Source: Straminergon stramineum (taxonomy: Eukaryota; Streptophyta; Bryopsida; Hypnales; Calliergonaceae). From it: a stretch of DNA of 64,000 nucleotides. Both the position numbers and the translations under genes were made by a program. The notes beneath the pieces are model-generated. The model was not told the origin of the DNA and did not search any database. It saw only the letters and a program-made list of their open reading frames with translations. The DNA lies in NCBI GenBank assembly GCA_963920665.1, contig OY987271.1, positions 16,061,350 through 16,125,349 of the forward strand, read 5' to 3'. Below, piece by piece: positions 24,378 through 36,696 of this stretch. Positions within the stretch are counted from its first letter, which is position 1. Each line of letters opens with the position of its first letter.

Positions 24378-26994
24378 ACAATTTATCTTATATTGACCAT
24401 TGTCAATAGTTTTGGACTTTACGTTCTTCCTTATGCAAATACTTGTTTCATAACCATGCCATTAGTTTGTAAAACACCATATAGTTAAACCTTCAATAGC
24501 TAGATCCACTAGATTCCAAAAAAATAGTTTTCAATAGAATTTGAACCCCTGAATTGAAAATTCCTTCTAAAATTTATTGTGTATGGAATATTTGAGATTT
24601 TCATGAGCTTTTCATTTCTATCAAATTCAAAATGTTAAATTCTAATCACAATAATTTTTGAAGATTTTATTCTACACATTTCTTCAAGTCAATTGTAGAG
24701 AGTCATCTTGTGAACTAAAAAGATTGTTTTTTGAGGCCAAAACTATAAGTATCCGTTGAATTATAGAATATTTACAAATAAAATTCTTCACAATTTTTAC
24801 TCATTAGAGGACAATTGAGGGCTTCAAGAGCTTGTTTCAAGGTTGTTCCTTCCATTGTTCCCTATGTTGCCAAAAATTAGGAACCAATCCATAATAGGTT
24901 GAATGTTCAAATTTTTGGAAAAAAAATTGAAAATTCTCTTCCTCCAAAATTTCTAAGAAGTACTAATAAACTTAGAATTGAATTTTAAAAATAATTTAAA
25001 AAAAAATTAAAATTAAAATTATTTTTTGACATGGTAATGATTATGCCGTGTCATATTACTGATGTGGTGAGTTCCCACAACTTGGGAACTCAAAATAACT
25101 TGTGGCCTCTTCATGCCCTCAAATTTCATCAAATGATACGAATGCTAAAGAATTAACACAAGAATCTTTAAAATAATTGATGGATGAAAAAATACATTTT
25201 GTGTACTTGAAATGTGTGTGAGCTCATCTATTGTTCAAAATTTGAATGCTTGCTCCTAAGGGTTGTTGTTATGTTTGCCTAGAAGCGTGAGCCTATGAGC
25301 CTAGAAGGCTATACACCTATGCTATAGGTGTCTATGTAATAAAAACTTATTTCATGATAATAGTGTAGCTATGTTATAAATACCTATATTATAGGTGTTT
25401 ATATTATAAACACCTACTCAGGTTGTAGTATATTCACTTATACATATGCTCAAGGCTCACATGCTCCCATTTCTATGCTCACACACTAGCTAGTACCATT
25501 GCTTGGTCCTTAACCCCTAAGCGCCCAACACATATTTACTAAAATCTAGACCCTTCTAAACTCATTCATAGAGTTGTAAGGAAGAAATAAAATTCCTTGG
25601 ATTCTAAGTCTATTCATTGTTTTATACCATAGCGTGTTCATGTCACCACTTGTCTATGCTCCAAGCAAGACCGTCAAAATAGAAACAACTCATACAAATA
25701 ACTTAGATGTTTGTCAATGGGTGTATGGTAGAACCACCCATTTCCAACCACTTAAGCATTTTGCACATGATCTAGAGCAATAGAAGGCAATGCAAATTTT
25801 TATACCTTGTAGAAAGATAGAAATAATAAGGACTGCAAATTTTTTTGGTAATTTTCTACCTTGAATTAAAATTACTATGAGTTTTGGAAGGCAAAAGTTG
25901 ATCTAGACCCAAACCCAACACATAAAGTCTTCCATAACTACTCATTCAAAGATTATTTTGTCTTTCAAAACCAGGCACATGTTTCATGACACTAATGCTT
26001 AGAAGATGGTGGGAAACCAAGACATGATGGTTAGAAATTAGTCATAGTTTCTATTGAATTTCCTAGTACCTATAGATTGGCCATGGGCATGGTTAGTAAT
26101 GGATGGTGCTACCATAGTCATCATAGGATATGCCTTTGTTGCTCTACTTCAAGCACCGAACGTGATTGAACACTTCAAGCATTTGATAAAAACAAAATTA
26201 AGCTATATTGTCAAAACTTTGGTATTACTTTGTTGTTGTCACATCATATTAAATTACTTGCAATTGAAACAAATGTACTTTATACAACCCTTACAAACTA
26301 ACATGTCGAATTCAAAAACATTGAGGTGAAAATAATTATTTTGGTTACTAAATAAAAAATAAAAATAATTTTTATTAATTGTGTATTAGGACAAATATCT
26401 TCAAAATAGATGCAACAATGGTTTAAGTTGCAATCTATAGATCATCTATGACCATAAATTAAATCTCAAGTCCTTAATTCATTAAGAATATAAAGATTCC
26501 ATTCAAATTAGAATTATCTACATTTTCCTCTATATATTATATTTTTGAAGCACACATATATGTCAGTTTTTTACAATACCAATGAGGGTGGGTCTTGAAT
26601 GGTGTATAACAACATGCAAGAAAATATTCAAGTCATCAAGGCTCAAAAAAGAAGCATAGGCAATTTTGGGAGTGATTATGAAACCCACCTCAAAAAATGA
26701 GTCTATAGGGTGGTTGGCTTTGGAATTCCTTTACTTCCAAACCATGATTGCTATTTGCTTCAATTTTTTTTGGATTGCAGCACACATAAGATACAACATT
26801 CACGTTTGCTCATTTGGATTTTGTCCACTCATTTTCAACATATGGTGCATGGAATGAAACTAAACTAAGCATAGACACAATTCTTGAAGTCACTAGTATC
26901 TTGACATTCTAACTACTCCACAATTCAATGACCTTAGTCACAAACCTAAGCCTCTCCATGCTTGATTCTAACCACATGAACCAAATGAAGATTC
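24378..26994. other. AT-rich intergenic DNA with short palindromes
   Basis: At 25313-25331 ACACCTAT and ATAGGTGT face each other across three bases. At 25392-25416 an 11-bp arm TAGGTGTTTAT faces its perfect complement across ATT. A solo TTAACCCCTAAGCGCCCAA end lies near 25511. A 91-codon frame near 26054 begins at TTG, not ATG, and is not supported as a gene. Confidence 0.45.
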
Positions 26995-27224
26995 TTAACC
27001 CTTAAACGATGAATTGGTGACTATAGAAATCATGGCTTTTGGAATTGTGTGACATCATCTACTTAAAAAAATCCAAAAATATCCATTGGAGGTCGAACTA
27101 TTGTAGAAGATCTTCCCTTTCCACCCCTAATTTTGAGGATGAATAGTTGCACTTCTGTCCTACACAAGAGAATTCCTTGTCATCCATCAAACACAAAACA
27201 TCCGTGTTGACGTTTAAGGGTTAA
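26995..27224 (+). mobile_element. TTAA-flanked 0.23-kb element, family B (best copy)
   Basis: It is 230 bp with TTAA at both ends and inverted tips CCCTTAAACG on both sides. The interior carries CCATTGGAGGTCGAACTA and TTGTCATCCATCAAACAC. This is the copy with the cleanest ends and serves as reference for 3205, 11285, 27408, 48127 and 55007. Confidence 0.85.
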
Positions 27225-27407
27225 TGAATCCTCAAGCAAAAATTTTCCTGAAGACTAAGTTCATTTGGGTCAAGTACAAAATTTCCACTATAGAAAGATG
27301 AAATTATGACAGACTTTTGTAAGACGTACAAGAGCAAGAGAAATTAAAAGCTTGCCACACCTAATTGAAAGCCTCATCTTCAAAGAAAATTGAACTACAA
27401 TCCATCA

Positions 27408-27639
27408 TTAACCCTTACATGTTGACACGAATGTTTTTGTGTCCAATGTATGACAAAGAATCTCTCTATGTAGGAGAGAACTGTGACTATTCATCCTTGG
27501 AATTTTGTGAGAAAAGCATAAGTCTTCTACAGTAGTATGACTTCCAATGAATATTTATGGATTTTAGAAAGTAGATGATGTCTCACAGTTCCAAAAGGGA
27601 GTATTTCCGCAGTCACCCAGTCCACCCTTTAACGGTTAA
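27408..27639 (-). mobile_element. TTAA-flanked 0.23-kb element, family B, reverse orientation
   Basis: It is 232 bp between TTAA at 27408-27411 and 27636-27639. Read in reverse it matches the copy at 26995-27224, which lies only 183 bp away, so the two form a large inverted pair able to fold together. Confidence 0.8.
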
Positions 27640-27955
27640 TCTGTCAAATCTCCATTTAAAAAAAGAATTTGAACAAATGGAAATCCATTGCAACAAATCT
27701 CCATTTTGGAGCCTGAAGAAACGTCTCTTCTAGGGTCTTGCTGAGTTACTGCTGTCCAAATTCCACAGTTTTGTTCCTTCTCTCAACAACTGAACTCAAG
27801 GCTTGGAATTTGTAGTGACGCCCTCACCACTCCTGAAGAAGGTCAAGCATCAAATTTGTTCCACCAACTTGTATTCTAGTTCCAGCATGGGGAACACATA
27901 CAAGAAAGACATCACATTAAGTTATAGGTCAATTGCAAGAAACATTTGTACTAAG

Positions 27956-28114
27956 GTAACTCAGCCTATGACAGGCACAACTCTGGAGAAGCCTAACTTA
28001 ATGCAGTCCCGCTTTTTCTTGTGCGGTACATTTTACAAGACACATGTACACCACAAGAATTTTTGGGACTACAATAGGCTTGTTCACAGTTGTGCCTGTC
28101 ATAAGCTAAGTTAC
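27956..28114. repeat. Inverted repeat with 30-bp arms
   Basis: The left arm is GTAACTCAGCCTATGACAGG followed by CACAACTCTG. The right arm is the complement of GTAACTTAGCTTATGACAGG followed by CACAACTGTG; 27 of 30 match. The spacer is about 100 bp. It overlaps a 145-codon plus frame that is explained as chance. Confidence 0.7.
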
Positions 28115-29660
28115 CCCTTACTTCTTATCACACCAGATTATAGGTCTACTGGAAGAAAGGCTTGTACTATTTCTTATCACACGCATACTACATATCAAAG
28201 AGTTTTTCAAGCACAACAAACTTTGGAAATAATTATCTAATGTACTTAAAATTTGAAAGGACAATGAATTTAGAAATTAATTATAAATTGCCACATTGTT
28301 TGATTATATTTCTATTTTTTACAAATAAGAATGTCAAAATTCTTGTTTTCTTGAGATTTTGTATTTCCTTAGTTTTCCTTTTTAGAGAATCATTGACAAG
28401 CTAGAAGAGTCTCCGTCTTAAATTAAAGAGAGTCCAATTGTATATGTACAAAGAAGCATGTTCTTCCAAAATATGAGGCACCTAACTTCCTTGGGTCATA
28501 TAGAGGGATATCATCTTTAATCTTGGATTGGGGAGCTATGCTATCTCATAAAACAATGTTATGAAATCATTCAAAATGCAACAAAGAGTTCAAAAGTTTC
28601 TATCAATTGTCATGTGTTTCCAACTTTAAGATGCGAAACCAAATATAACTTAGCATAGAGTAAGTTGTAAACCATGGAACAATCTTACAAACCAAACTTG
28701 AAGTATCAAGATTCTTTGTACCTCAAGGTGTCATAGAAGGGGAGGTTATAAAGATTAGCCACTATTCAATTGAAACTTAAACAACTTGGCTTCCCACTCA
28801 TGTTTGCAAGGTGACAACGTAAAACACCTGTACTATTTTGTGACAACATTAATAGGACCATTGGGGACAAATGATAGTTCCAATAAGTACCTTCAATAAT
28901 AATTTTTGACATGATTTCATGAAACTATCCTAGAATTAGAGAACAAAGTGTCTTTAGGCAAAGTCAATTTTTATTTCCATTAGTAATGGGAGAAAAATTT
29001 TACCACCTCAAGTAAAAAGAATCAAGCCCTAGCACCAAGAAAGAATCACAAAACTCAAAAAGTAAATTAAACAAATTGGTTCACTATAAAATGTATTTTT
29101 GGAAAGATTTCATTCATTCCATTTGGATTATTGATGTCAAAATTATGAACATTGTTTTTTAAGAAATCAGAGAAATCATAAAAACAATTTTTTGGATACT
29201 TTTTTAAACTTAATTTTCACAATTTTTCAAAACAAATAGATCTAAAGGCTTGAAATTACTTGCTACAACAATTTTACCTCCAACTTAGAGTTACTAATGA
29301 TTTAGGTTTTCTTTCCATCCTCTACATAAGTCTATGCAACAAATTTTTAAAGAATGAAAATCAAGACTTTTTGGTGGTTTTTTCTCTCTTCACTCTCATC
29401 TCAAATCTGCACCATAAAGATATTTTATCTGTACTGCAAAATTTCAAATTACATGATTCAAAGTCTCCTAATCTAGAATGGAAACGAGCAGGAAAAAGGG
29501 TTTTCTTCACTTTAAATGCTAATATCCTGCAATCTACATGGTCAAAGTTTCTGATTTTTTTTCAAACATTCCCATGCTGTCTAGTCCACTGCATGTTCTT
29601 ACAGAGGGATATGCCAAAACAACAATATCTTTCTTTGTCTTCGCAATGGAAATAGCAGTA
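28115..29660. other. AT-rich DNA downstream of the coproporphyrinogen oxidase gene
   Basis: No gene recognised. Around 29520-29560 TATCCTGCAATCTACATGG matches the internal block of TTAA families A and C, so a decayed element probably lies here. The 131-codon plus frame across it is not convincing. Confidence 0.4.
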
Positions 29661-32600
29661 CTACGTCCAGGACTGAGGCTTTCGGAGAACTTTGAGGAGT
29701 TCTGCTTCACCAGACCCTTGTTCAGGAACAACGTTGTATTTCCAGGCTATAAGAGGTGGTGCTGCAAAAAAAATAAAAAACAATGAGCATCAGATTTCAA
29801 AAAGCATGACTCGTAACATTATTTACCTGGGCTGATTGTTCCCAAGTGTTAAAATGAAAATGAAAAAATATTTTACGTGGCCACTAAATTGAACAAACAA
29901 GTTTTCAAAGTTAGAGAAGCCAGCTTTCTTCGATTCTTAAACTTAAAGAGACTAAGTTGAAAGGAGAATAGGAAGCTGAGAACTGAATGCCATATCACCA
30001 AAACTAACTACAAGCCGTAATGACTCTCTCTCTCTCATTGCTGAACAATGTAATGCTGAAACAGCTCAAGGAAACAGTCTTGGTTTTTTGTGGAAATATT
30101 TTCACCTGAGACCATGATGGATTCAATGCGACCACCATCTAATCCAAACCTCACTCCACGGTCATACAGTAAATTGAACTCCAAGTACCGTCCACGACGA
30201 AGCAGTTGCCATTGTCTCTCTGCCTCACCATAAGCTAGCGTTCGCCTTAAATTAGCGATGGGCAGATAGCTCGGCATGAAACCTTCTGCAACATCTCTGA
30301 CGAAGGAAAAGACTGCATCTGTGTCTGCCTCTTCGAGGCCACCCTTGTTCTGAAACTTCAGGGAACTCACAGATTATGAGGAGAGAAACATGAAGGTAAG
30401 GTATAGGATACTGAAACCGTTCGGACCTGATCTAAACTAACCACTTTGAAATTGCGTAATAAATTCATACATACTGATGAAAATTCAATCTCAACGGATT
30501 GGGCTCTTGAACCCAAAGGCCTCTCCACAGCTCTACACTCATCACCCCAAACCACACTCCTACATATGTTAACTGAAGTGCAGGTTAAAATGATTAAAGT
30601 GATGCCAACAGTATCCTCTACGTGCTGAGCAATCAGAAGTGAGAGAGTTGATAAATAGGTAGTACCTTCGTTTGATCGCCTTTATTAATCTGAAAGGATT
30701 CCAAATCATCAAAAAAGATACCTCCCGTTCCACGGTGCTCTTTGCGAGCTGGTATATAAAAGTACTTATCACACGCTGCCTTGCTTTCTTCGTAAAGAGT
30801 AGATGAATACTTGTCACAAATGGCCTTGTAAAATGTATGAAAGTCTCGTGCATCCTGCTCAAAAAGATCTGCCACAAAAAGAGAGGGACCTCAGAATAAA
30901 TCATTTCAGAGCTGCAGAGAGAAGTGTATAAGCGGACATAAACAATTGCAAGGATTTTGTAAGAACCCCGTCTCAGATCAAGGAACTACTTCGCGACCTT
31001 AACAGCAGAATGACTTCTAAGTACGGAGTCAGTCATTAAACCAGTGACTCTAAAAGGGAGGTGCATGGATGTGAATAGTTACAGCTTGGTGTAAGATCCG
31101 CGCCCCCTCCAAACCAACCGCGACTACCCTCAACCTGCCGCACAAACAAAAAACACTAAACTTCCATTGACAGTTCAACAAGATGCTAAGGAGCTTGGGT
31201 CCCAAACAGATCCGTTATTATCCTAAACACACTAAAAATTCCACCAAGAATCCTGTGTAAGGTAGCCCTGTTTGAATCTGGATCAATGATGCAAGTACTG
31301 AGTATGTACGTGCTTTCCAGTGCACAGGTGCAGAGAAGCGCAGTGCAGCAGAATAATGACTGGAAAAGACAGAACTCTGCAAAGTGACGTAGGAGATGAT
31401 GTTGATTAACCTAAGCCACAGCATCACTGTAAAATTGAACGGAGGATAGGGAGACACACCACAAAGTAGCGGATATCTGATCTGAAGGTGGGCACCATCG
31501 GGCTACACGGGTGAAACACTAGCGAGAGTGCCCCTGCGAAGTACGAGGCTCCAGCGTCAACTCCCCGGCCCCGTGAACTCATGGCCTGCCAAAGGAAATC
31601 AGAGTGTTTTGAACTGTAAGCCAATGATATAGCCAAATTGAGTCCAGATATAACGCATGTCAGCTTACAAGCAAGAAACAAGCTAACTTAAGGTAGGGAC
31701 AGCCAGAATCGCCACTTAAAGCACAGCTCCATTTATTAGACTGGTAGAAATTTTGTATGCACTTGTTAGCAAATGAAGAAGGATTCGTACGCAACAGAGA
31801 ATGCATCACTCCCGTAAAAGGGACTGATCAAATGATCAAATGTCTAATTTCAACAGATTCGCTTGCTAGAGCAGCAGACCAAATATGCGTCAATTACAAG
31901 CAGCATTGGTTCTTATACTTCATGTTATTCCAAAGTATGAAGTCTCTGAGATTTATATGCGTTTAATGTTGAAAGAAGAATAACTCTGATTCTGGAGGCA
32001 GTTCTAATTACGTCACATTCTTGTCAAACTTTTAGCTGCTCAAAGTCAAGATGTTCAAGTCAAGTCCAAAGTCGAAAGGGGACGAAGATGAGGTAGAGGG
32101 AATAGTACCTGCCTTAGCCCTAGTCTCAGACAAATGACCCCGAACTATAGACACATTCGCTGCTGCCTTCTCCAAGAGATCCCCTCCTTCCAAAACCCGC
32201 GTAATACCATACCTGCTGATCCAACTTGAAAATTGAAAACTGGTGTAGGTCGACTCAAAACGCTAAGAGAAAATTAAGAATAGAGCTAAATTGTTCGTGA
32301 TGGCAAGAGAATGCCTTTGGAGAATGAAGAGCTGCAGGCTCCACTAACCCATTAGATGCGTCCTCCCCACGTTGCCACTTGTCAAACCCAAAAACCTTCC
32401 CACTTCCATCTGCAGATGCTGCCTGTCTTACAACACGGTGCCATAACGACAATTCCCATACATCAGCAGGCCCCGAGAGGTGGAAATTCACGCCGAGGAA
32501 ATGAATTCTTTAAGAACACGCGCCTTATGTCCAGATTCAGTTACTAATCAACATACTTCAACTCTATTTTCATTTCATTTTGAACCTTGCGAGATTCTGG

Positions 32601-33176
32601 GCCCCAAATTCTCTTTAACAATACTATCTTTCAATTTCCATGTCGTGTTTGAGAGAATACAAATCTCTCCCTATTTAAAACTACACAGAAGATTCTATTT
32701 CTGAATCAGCGCAAGCATGTACGCTACACAAGATAGAGATTCTGCAAACTGTAGCGTGAAATTCTATTCGACGAAATGCAGGCATAGAATGTTCAGTCAC
32801 ATTTTCAAAAATTATAGTCATTGTTTTTGAAACACAAGAAGGTTAGCAGCGAGGATTAAGATTCTCAACACAATCCACAGGGGCCGATATATACCTCATC
32901 GCAAATAGAGCTCTGCAAATTCACAAGAAATGATTCAAATCCTTCTTGAGTGAAACGCGCCGGTCGAGTCGCCGTGACAGCAGCAGCAGACCTCCCGCCT
33001 GCGCATTCCACCGTGAATCTCCGCGTCTGTAGATTGAAATCATACCCAAACGACCCCTGTTGCTTCGCAATCCGCCAAGCAGGGCGCGTAGTAAGCGAGC
33101 TACATTCCTTGGAAAAGCTCAGGTACAGGGATAATTGTGTAGCAGGAACAGCCAAGATCGTGGCCATAGCTGCCAT
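29661..33176 (-). CDS. Coproporphyrinogen III oxidase (oxygen-dependent, HemF type)
   Basis: It converts coproporphyrinogen III to protoporphyrinogen IX using O2, in plastid heme and chlorophyll synthesis. Minus-strand exons: 33176-32895, 32422-32349, 32212-32113, 31585-31460, 31134-31083, 30868-30666, 30349-30106, 29761-29661; phases agree and give 393 residues, near the usual plant length. The first ~60 residues are rich in Ala, Ser, Thr and Arg, like a transit peptide. Family motifs: ITRVLEGG near 122-129, NVSIV at 138-142, WFGGGADLTP at 201-210, CDKYFYIPARKEHRGTGGIF at 244-263 then FDDL, QLLRRGRYLEFNLLYDRG near 327-344, GGRIESI at 351-357. Oddities: the usual HFNYRYFE block reads FRSDIRYF, and WWFGGG has Gly for the first Trp. 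Intron 3 requires a GC-AG donor. It starts at the first in-frame ATG; a longer frame begins only at TTG. A divergent second HemF is likely. Confidence 0.9.
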
Positions 33177-34440
33177 TGCAAGGAAATGAAAAAGTTCGAA
33201 AAATCTGCCTGGGATGCATTCGGAGGAAAGCAAGACAATGAAAGAAAACAGATAAAGTATTGTAAGGTCATGGCCCCACGTATCCGGAAGTGAGAATCAT
33301 AAAGCACCCGCAGATGTAGGAGCTTTAGCGGCGTTGGAAGCAACTGGGCCCACTGGAACAGGGAGTGAATTATTGTTTTTCCTCTTCCACCTTTTCTAAG
33401 TTAGCTGGAAACTTAATTGGTGAAGCAACAGCCGACGGCATCCGCGTCGTTGTGATATTGATGATGACGAACGCCTTTCCATGTGTGCGTTAAATCTGCT
33501 CTGAAAAATCTGATTCATCACGGGATTTCACAAGCCGCTCATCAGGATATCTTCTGCAGATCACGAGAGTCCTCACGTGGTAGGAGTTGGTGAAGTTTTC
33601 TAAAGTAGGTTTCTCGAATCCAAAGTCCTCTCTACCAGACTATTGAAACCTCTAACAAATTTTCCTCCGCGTGGGCTTTTAGGGTTTCACACACCACTCT
33701 TTGAGGTTGTACCCTATTGATTCCATCAAGTGATAATTGGTTACTCTTGCATTGTCAATCTGTGAAACCGCATGGTTATCTTTTTGTAGCACTTCTGTGT
33801 CCATATCTCTGACATCTTCAAAGATGACTTCAATTAAACTTGAGAAGAAATAAGGAAAATTTCAGAAGCCTCCAATTCCAGCGATGAGATAGAATTGGTT
33901 TGCCGAATGGTCCGACATACAAAAAATTAGATTGTCAAACCCTGAATCTACCTCCCCGATTTCACACTTCGGTGCGAGTGCAATAAGCGCCAGAAGGTCA
34001 AATTTTACAGCAAAATGCAAAGGATGATTGACTCCTGGAGACATTCAATGTCGAATTGCATCATGAAGCAAGTTAATCCGCTTGTAACTGCTCGTCTTCT
34101 GCATGATGCGAGGATTTTAAAATTGATCAGCGAAGCGTGGAGACTAAGATAGTGAATTAATTTTAGAGAGATGGGTCTTGAGTGTGCAATTTTGAAATGT
34201 GCGGGATTGTATTATGTCGGTGCTGCGAGAAAGCTTAAACCCTGAGCCCTAAAACGGGTGGTTCACACAAGAGGACACACTAACGGTTGGAACACTCGTG
34301 AAGGCGACAGAGCTCCCGATTCTGTCCATCCGTGTACTGGATGATTTTTCATCCATTTAGCGAACTTCTGACGCTTTTCATCAACATTCATCCATATCTT
34401 GGATGAGTTCTACTTCGAGATGACCCGGTTAGTGTTTCCA
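33177..34440. other. 5' flank of the coproporphyrinogen oxidase gene
   Basis: GC-richer sequence upstream of the start codon, presumably promoter and 5' untranslated region. No TATA box or other element could be assigned with confidence. No other gene was recognised. Confidence 0.4.
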
Positions 34441-35092
34441 AACGCTTTGTGCCCTACGTTGGGGCCAGTTTCGTAAATAATTAAATAAGGAAGATGTGTC
34501 CAACATTTTATTGATACCAAATGTCCGGAATAAATAAAGTTTTATTCTTTTATTTCATTTTGAAATTTTAAATAATCTGAAATGGAAAAACAGAAATGTC
34601 AAACAATCAAAATTCCAAAATTAGACCATTTTGCCACACAACTATTGAAATTGACCTAGGAGTACAATTCTTGTGTATCTTTTAACTCTATGAAACCAAG
34701 GGGGACTATAAGTGTTTGATGCCGTAATTTCAAGTTCATGGAGAAATGAGGAATGCAGCTATTCATCAACTTCAATGATATGTCTAAAATATTAGGATTG
34801 ATTTTTTAATGTCTAATTTTTGTAAAAAAAATATACATGGTTGGCTTTTTAGCTTTGTACAATTGTACAAAAGATATATTATTTACTTCAATTTTATAAA
34901 ATTGTATACAAATGAGGTTTCTTGTAGAAACACTAAATTTTTTGGATTAAATGAGAGATTATTTGGACAAAGCATCATGTCAAGCACCATATTTATCATT
35001 TAGAGTATGTACTTCTAGGATCTTAGGGGTTAATGGATAAAATTCAAACATTTCATTACATTTTTGACTAGTTTCTTGACTTTCTTCCCAAA
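34441..35092. other. AT-rich intergenic DNA with a solo element end
   Basis: A right-end-like GATCTTAGGGGTTAA lies near 35016-35030. No gene seen. Confidence 0.4.
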
Positions 35093-35811
35093 TTAACCCC
35101 TAAGGACCAACATGTATTTTTTTTCGCTACATAGCAAATTTAGGTAAGTACTTGTGACTAGAGATTTCCATATTTATGGCCCAAATTTTGATAGAAGGTG
35201 GGGACGAGGAATATCTTTCATATACATGAAATTTCATGACATTTGGAAATATGAATCAAAAGTTATGGCCTCATAAGTTTTGTTTTTTGTAAATGGGCAG
35301 TTTGGGCAGATTAGAAAAAATCACTTTTTTCAGAAACAAAATTTTGAAATTGCTTTTATAGAGTTATATATTCTTGGAAAGATTTGAATCATTCCATTTT
35401 GATCAATGAGTCCAAAGTTATGAGGATTTTTTGTTCCATGGCGGTTATAGATTCTCTAGTCTAAAATAAACTTTAAAGTCCTTTATCTTATTCAATTTTC
35501 AATATTTCTAGAAAAAAATAAAATCATAGAATGTACATTGTTTATTACAACATTGCAACCATTGGGATTAGCATTTTTCAATTCCATAATTAAATTCTTA
35601 ACAATTTAGTATTTTGAATGCTTATATCTTGCAATCCACGCGATGGAAATTTCTGAAAATTTTACCACATGTTCTCAAGTCAGCATACTATAAGATCCTA
35701 CAATTACATGTGTCAAAAAAAGTTTTTTTTCAAAAATTTGTTAATTGTACTAAAAATGGCATTTTTAGAGCATTTGTGGTGAAAACATGGTCATGGAACT
35801 TTAGGGGTGAA
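35093..35811 (+). mobile_element. TTAA-flanked element, family C, internally deleted
   Basis: The left end is TTAACCCCTAAGGACCAACA and the right end is decayed (AGGGGTGAA). It is colinear with 571-1488 except that about 0.2 kb, corresponding to roughly 1085-1298 of that copy, is missing between GTATTTTGAAT and CTTATATCTTGCAATCC. Total 719 bp. Confidence 0.75.
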
Positions 35812-36696
35812 AGGGACTTCGAAAGTAATCATATTTGTATGTTTTTAGTGGTTCAAATAACAATAGAGGATATCTAAACCAATTTCTAACACTTTTAACT
35901 CGAAAAACACCAAGGTGAAGTCAAGATTTTCAAAATTGTGAAGATGTATTTAATGATGACTCTCAAATAATAGTTGTAAAATATGATCCCTAAGTTGTAT
36001 CCATACAGCTAGATTAACTAGAATATAAACCAATATTTTTCAATAATATTTGAAGCCAAAAATCAAAAATTCCTTCAAAAACTGATTACAAATTGAATAT
36101 TTTTTTATAATATTTTTTCCTTTCAGTTCTAATTATAGTGATTTTTGAATCTTTTTACTAATGAGGTTTTACTTTTTCATTCCAGTCAATTTTGATGGTC
36201 ATTTTTTGAATTAAAAAAAATATTTTTTAAAGCTAGAACTACAAATATTCTTTGAACTAAAGAATATTGGCAAAATAAATCTTCAAAATCTACACTGGAA
36301 AAAAGTTGAAGAACTAGTACAAGAATTTTTTTTTAAGAATGGATGAAAGATGCATTTTTGTGGGCTTGGGATGTGTTTGCGTGCATCTATTGTTCAAAAT
36401 TTGAACACGATGTCCTTCAGGGTGTAAGCATTGAACATAATGTTTATTATTAAATTTTCTGATTTTTATCTTGTCAGTAAATACAAGGAGATTGTGACAG
36501 AATTAAGGTACGACTATCTAGAACCATAGATTTAAACCCTCCTCAGTTTGGAGGACTGACAAGGTCATTGAAAAGATTAGAAACATCAAAAGACAAGTGA
36601 AAATTGGTTGTATAGAGATTTGCAAACTACAAATACCTGCTTAAGGTACCATGATACAAATTGTTTATTTTTTGTAAAAAATATTGGTAAATTTGT
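35812..36696. other. AT-rich intergenic DNA
   Basis: Nothing recognised beyond low-complexity AT-rich sequence. Confidence 0.4.

Noticed and set aside
26054..26329. 91-codon frame with hydrophobic segments
   Set aside because: It starts at TTG, has no upstream exon signals and ends in AT-rich sequence.
27803..28240. 145-codon plus-strand frame
   Set aside because: It overlaps an inverted repeat, has no recognisable domain or splice context, and its composition is not protein-like.
29260..29655. 131-codon plus-strand frame
   Set aside because: It begins at TTG in AT-rich DNA and crosses a fragment of the TTAA-element internal block and the last coproporphyrinogen oxidase exon region.
33174..33233. 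N-terminal extension of the coproporphyrinogen oxidase to 33233
   Set aside because: The extension begins at TTG; the first ATG in frame at 33176 gives a plausible transit peptide.
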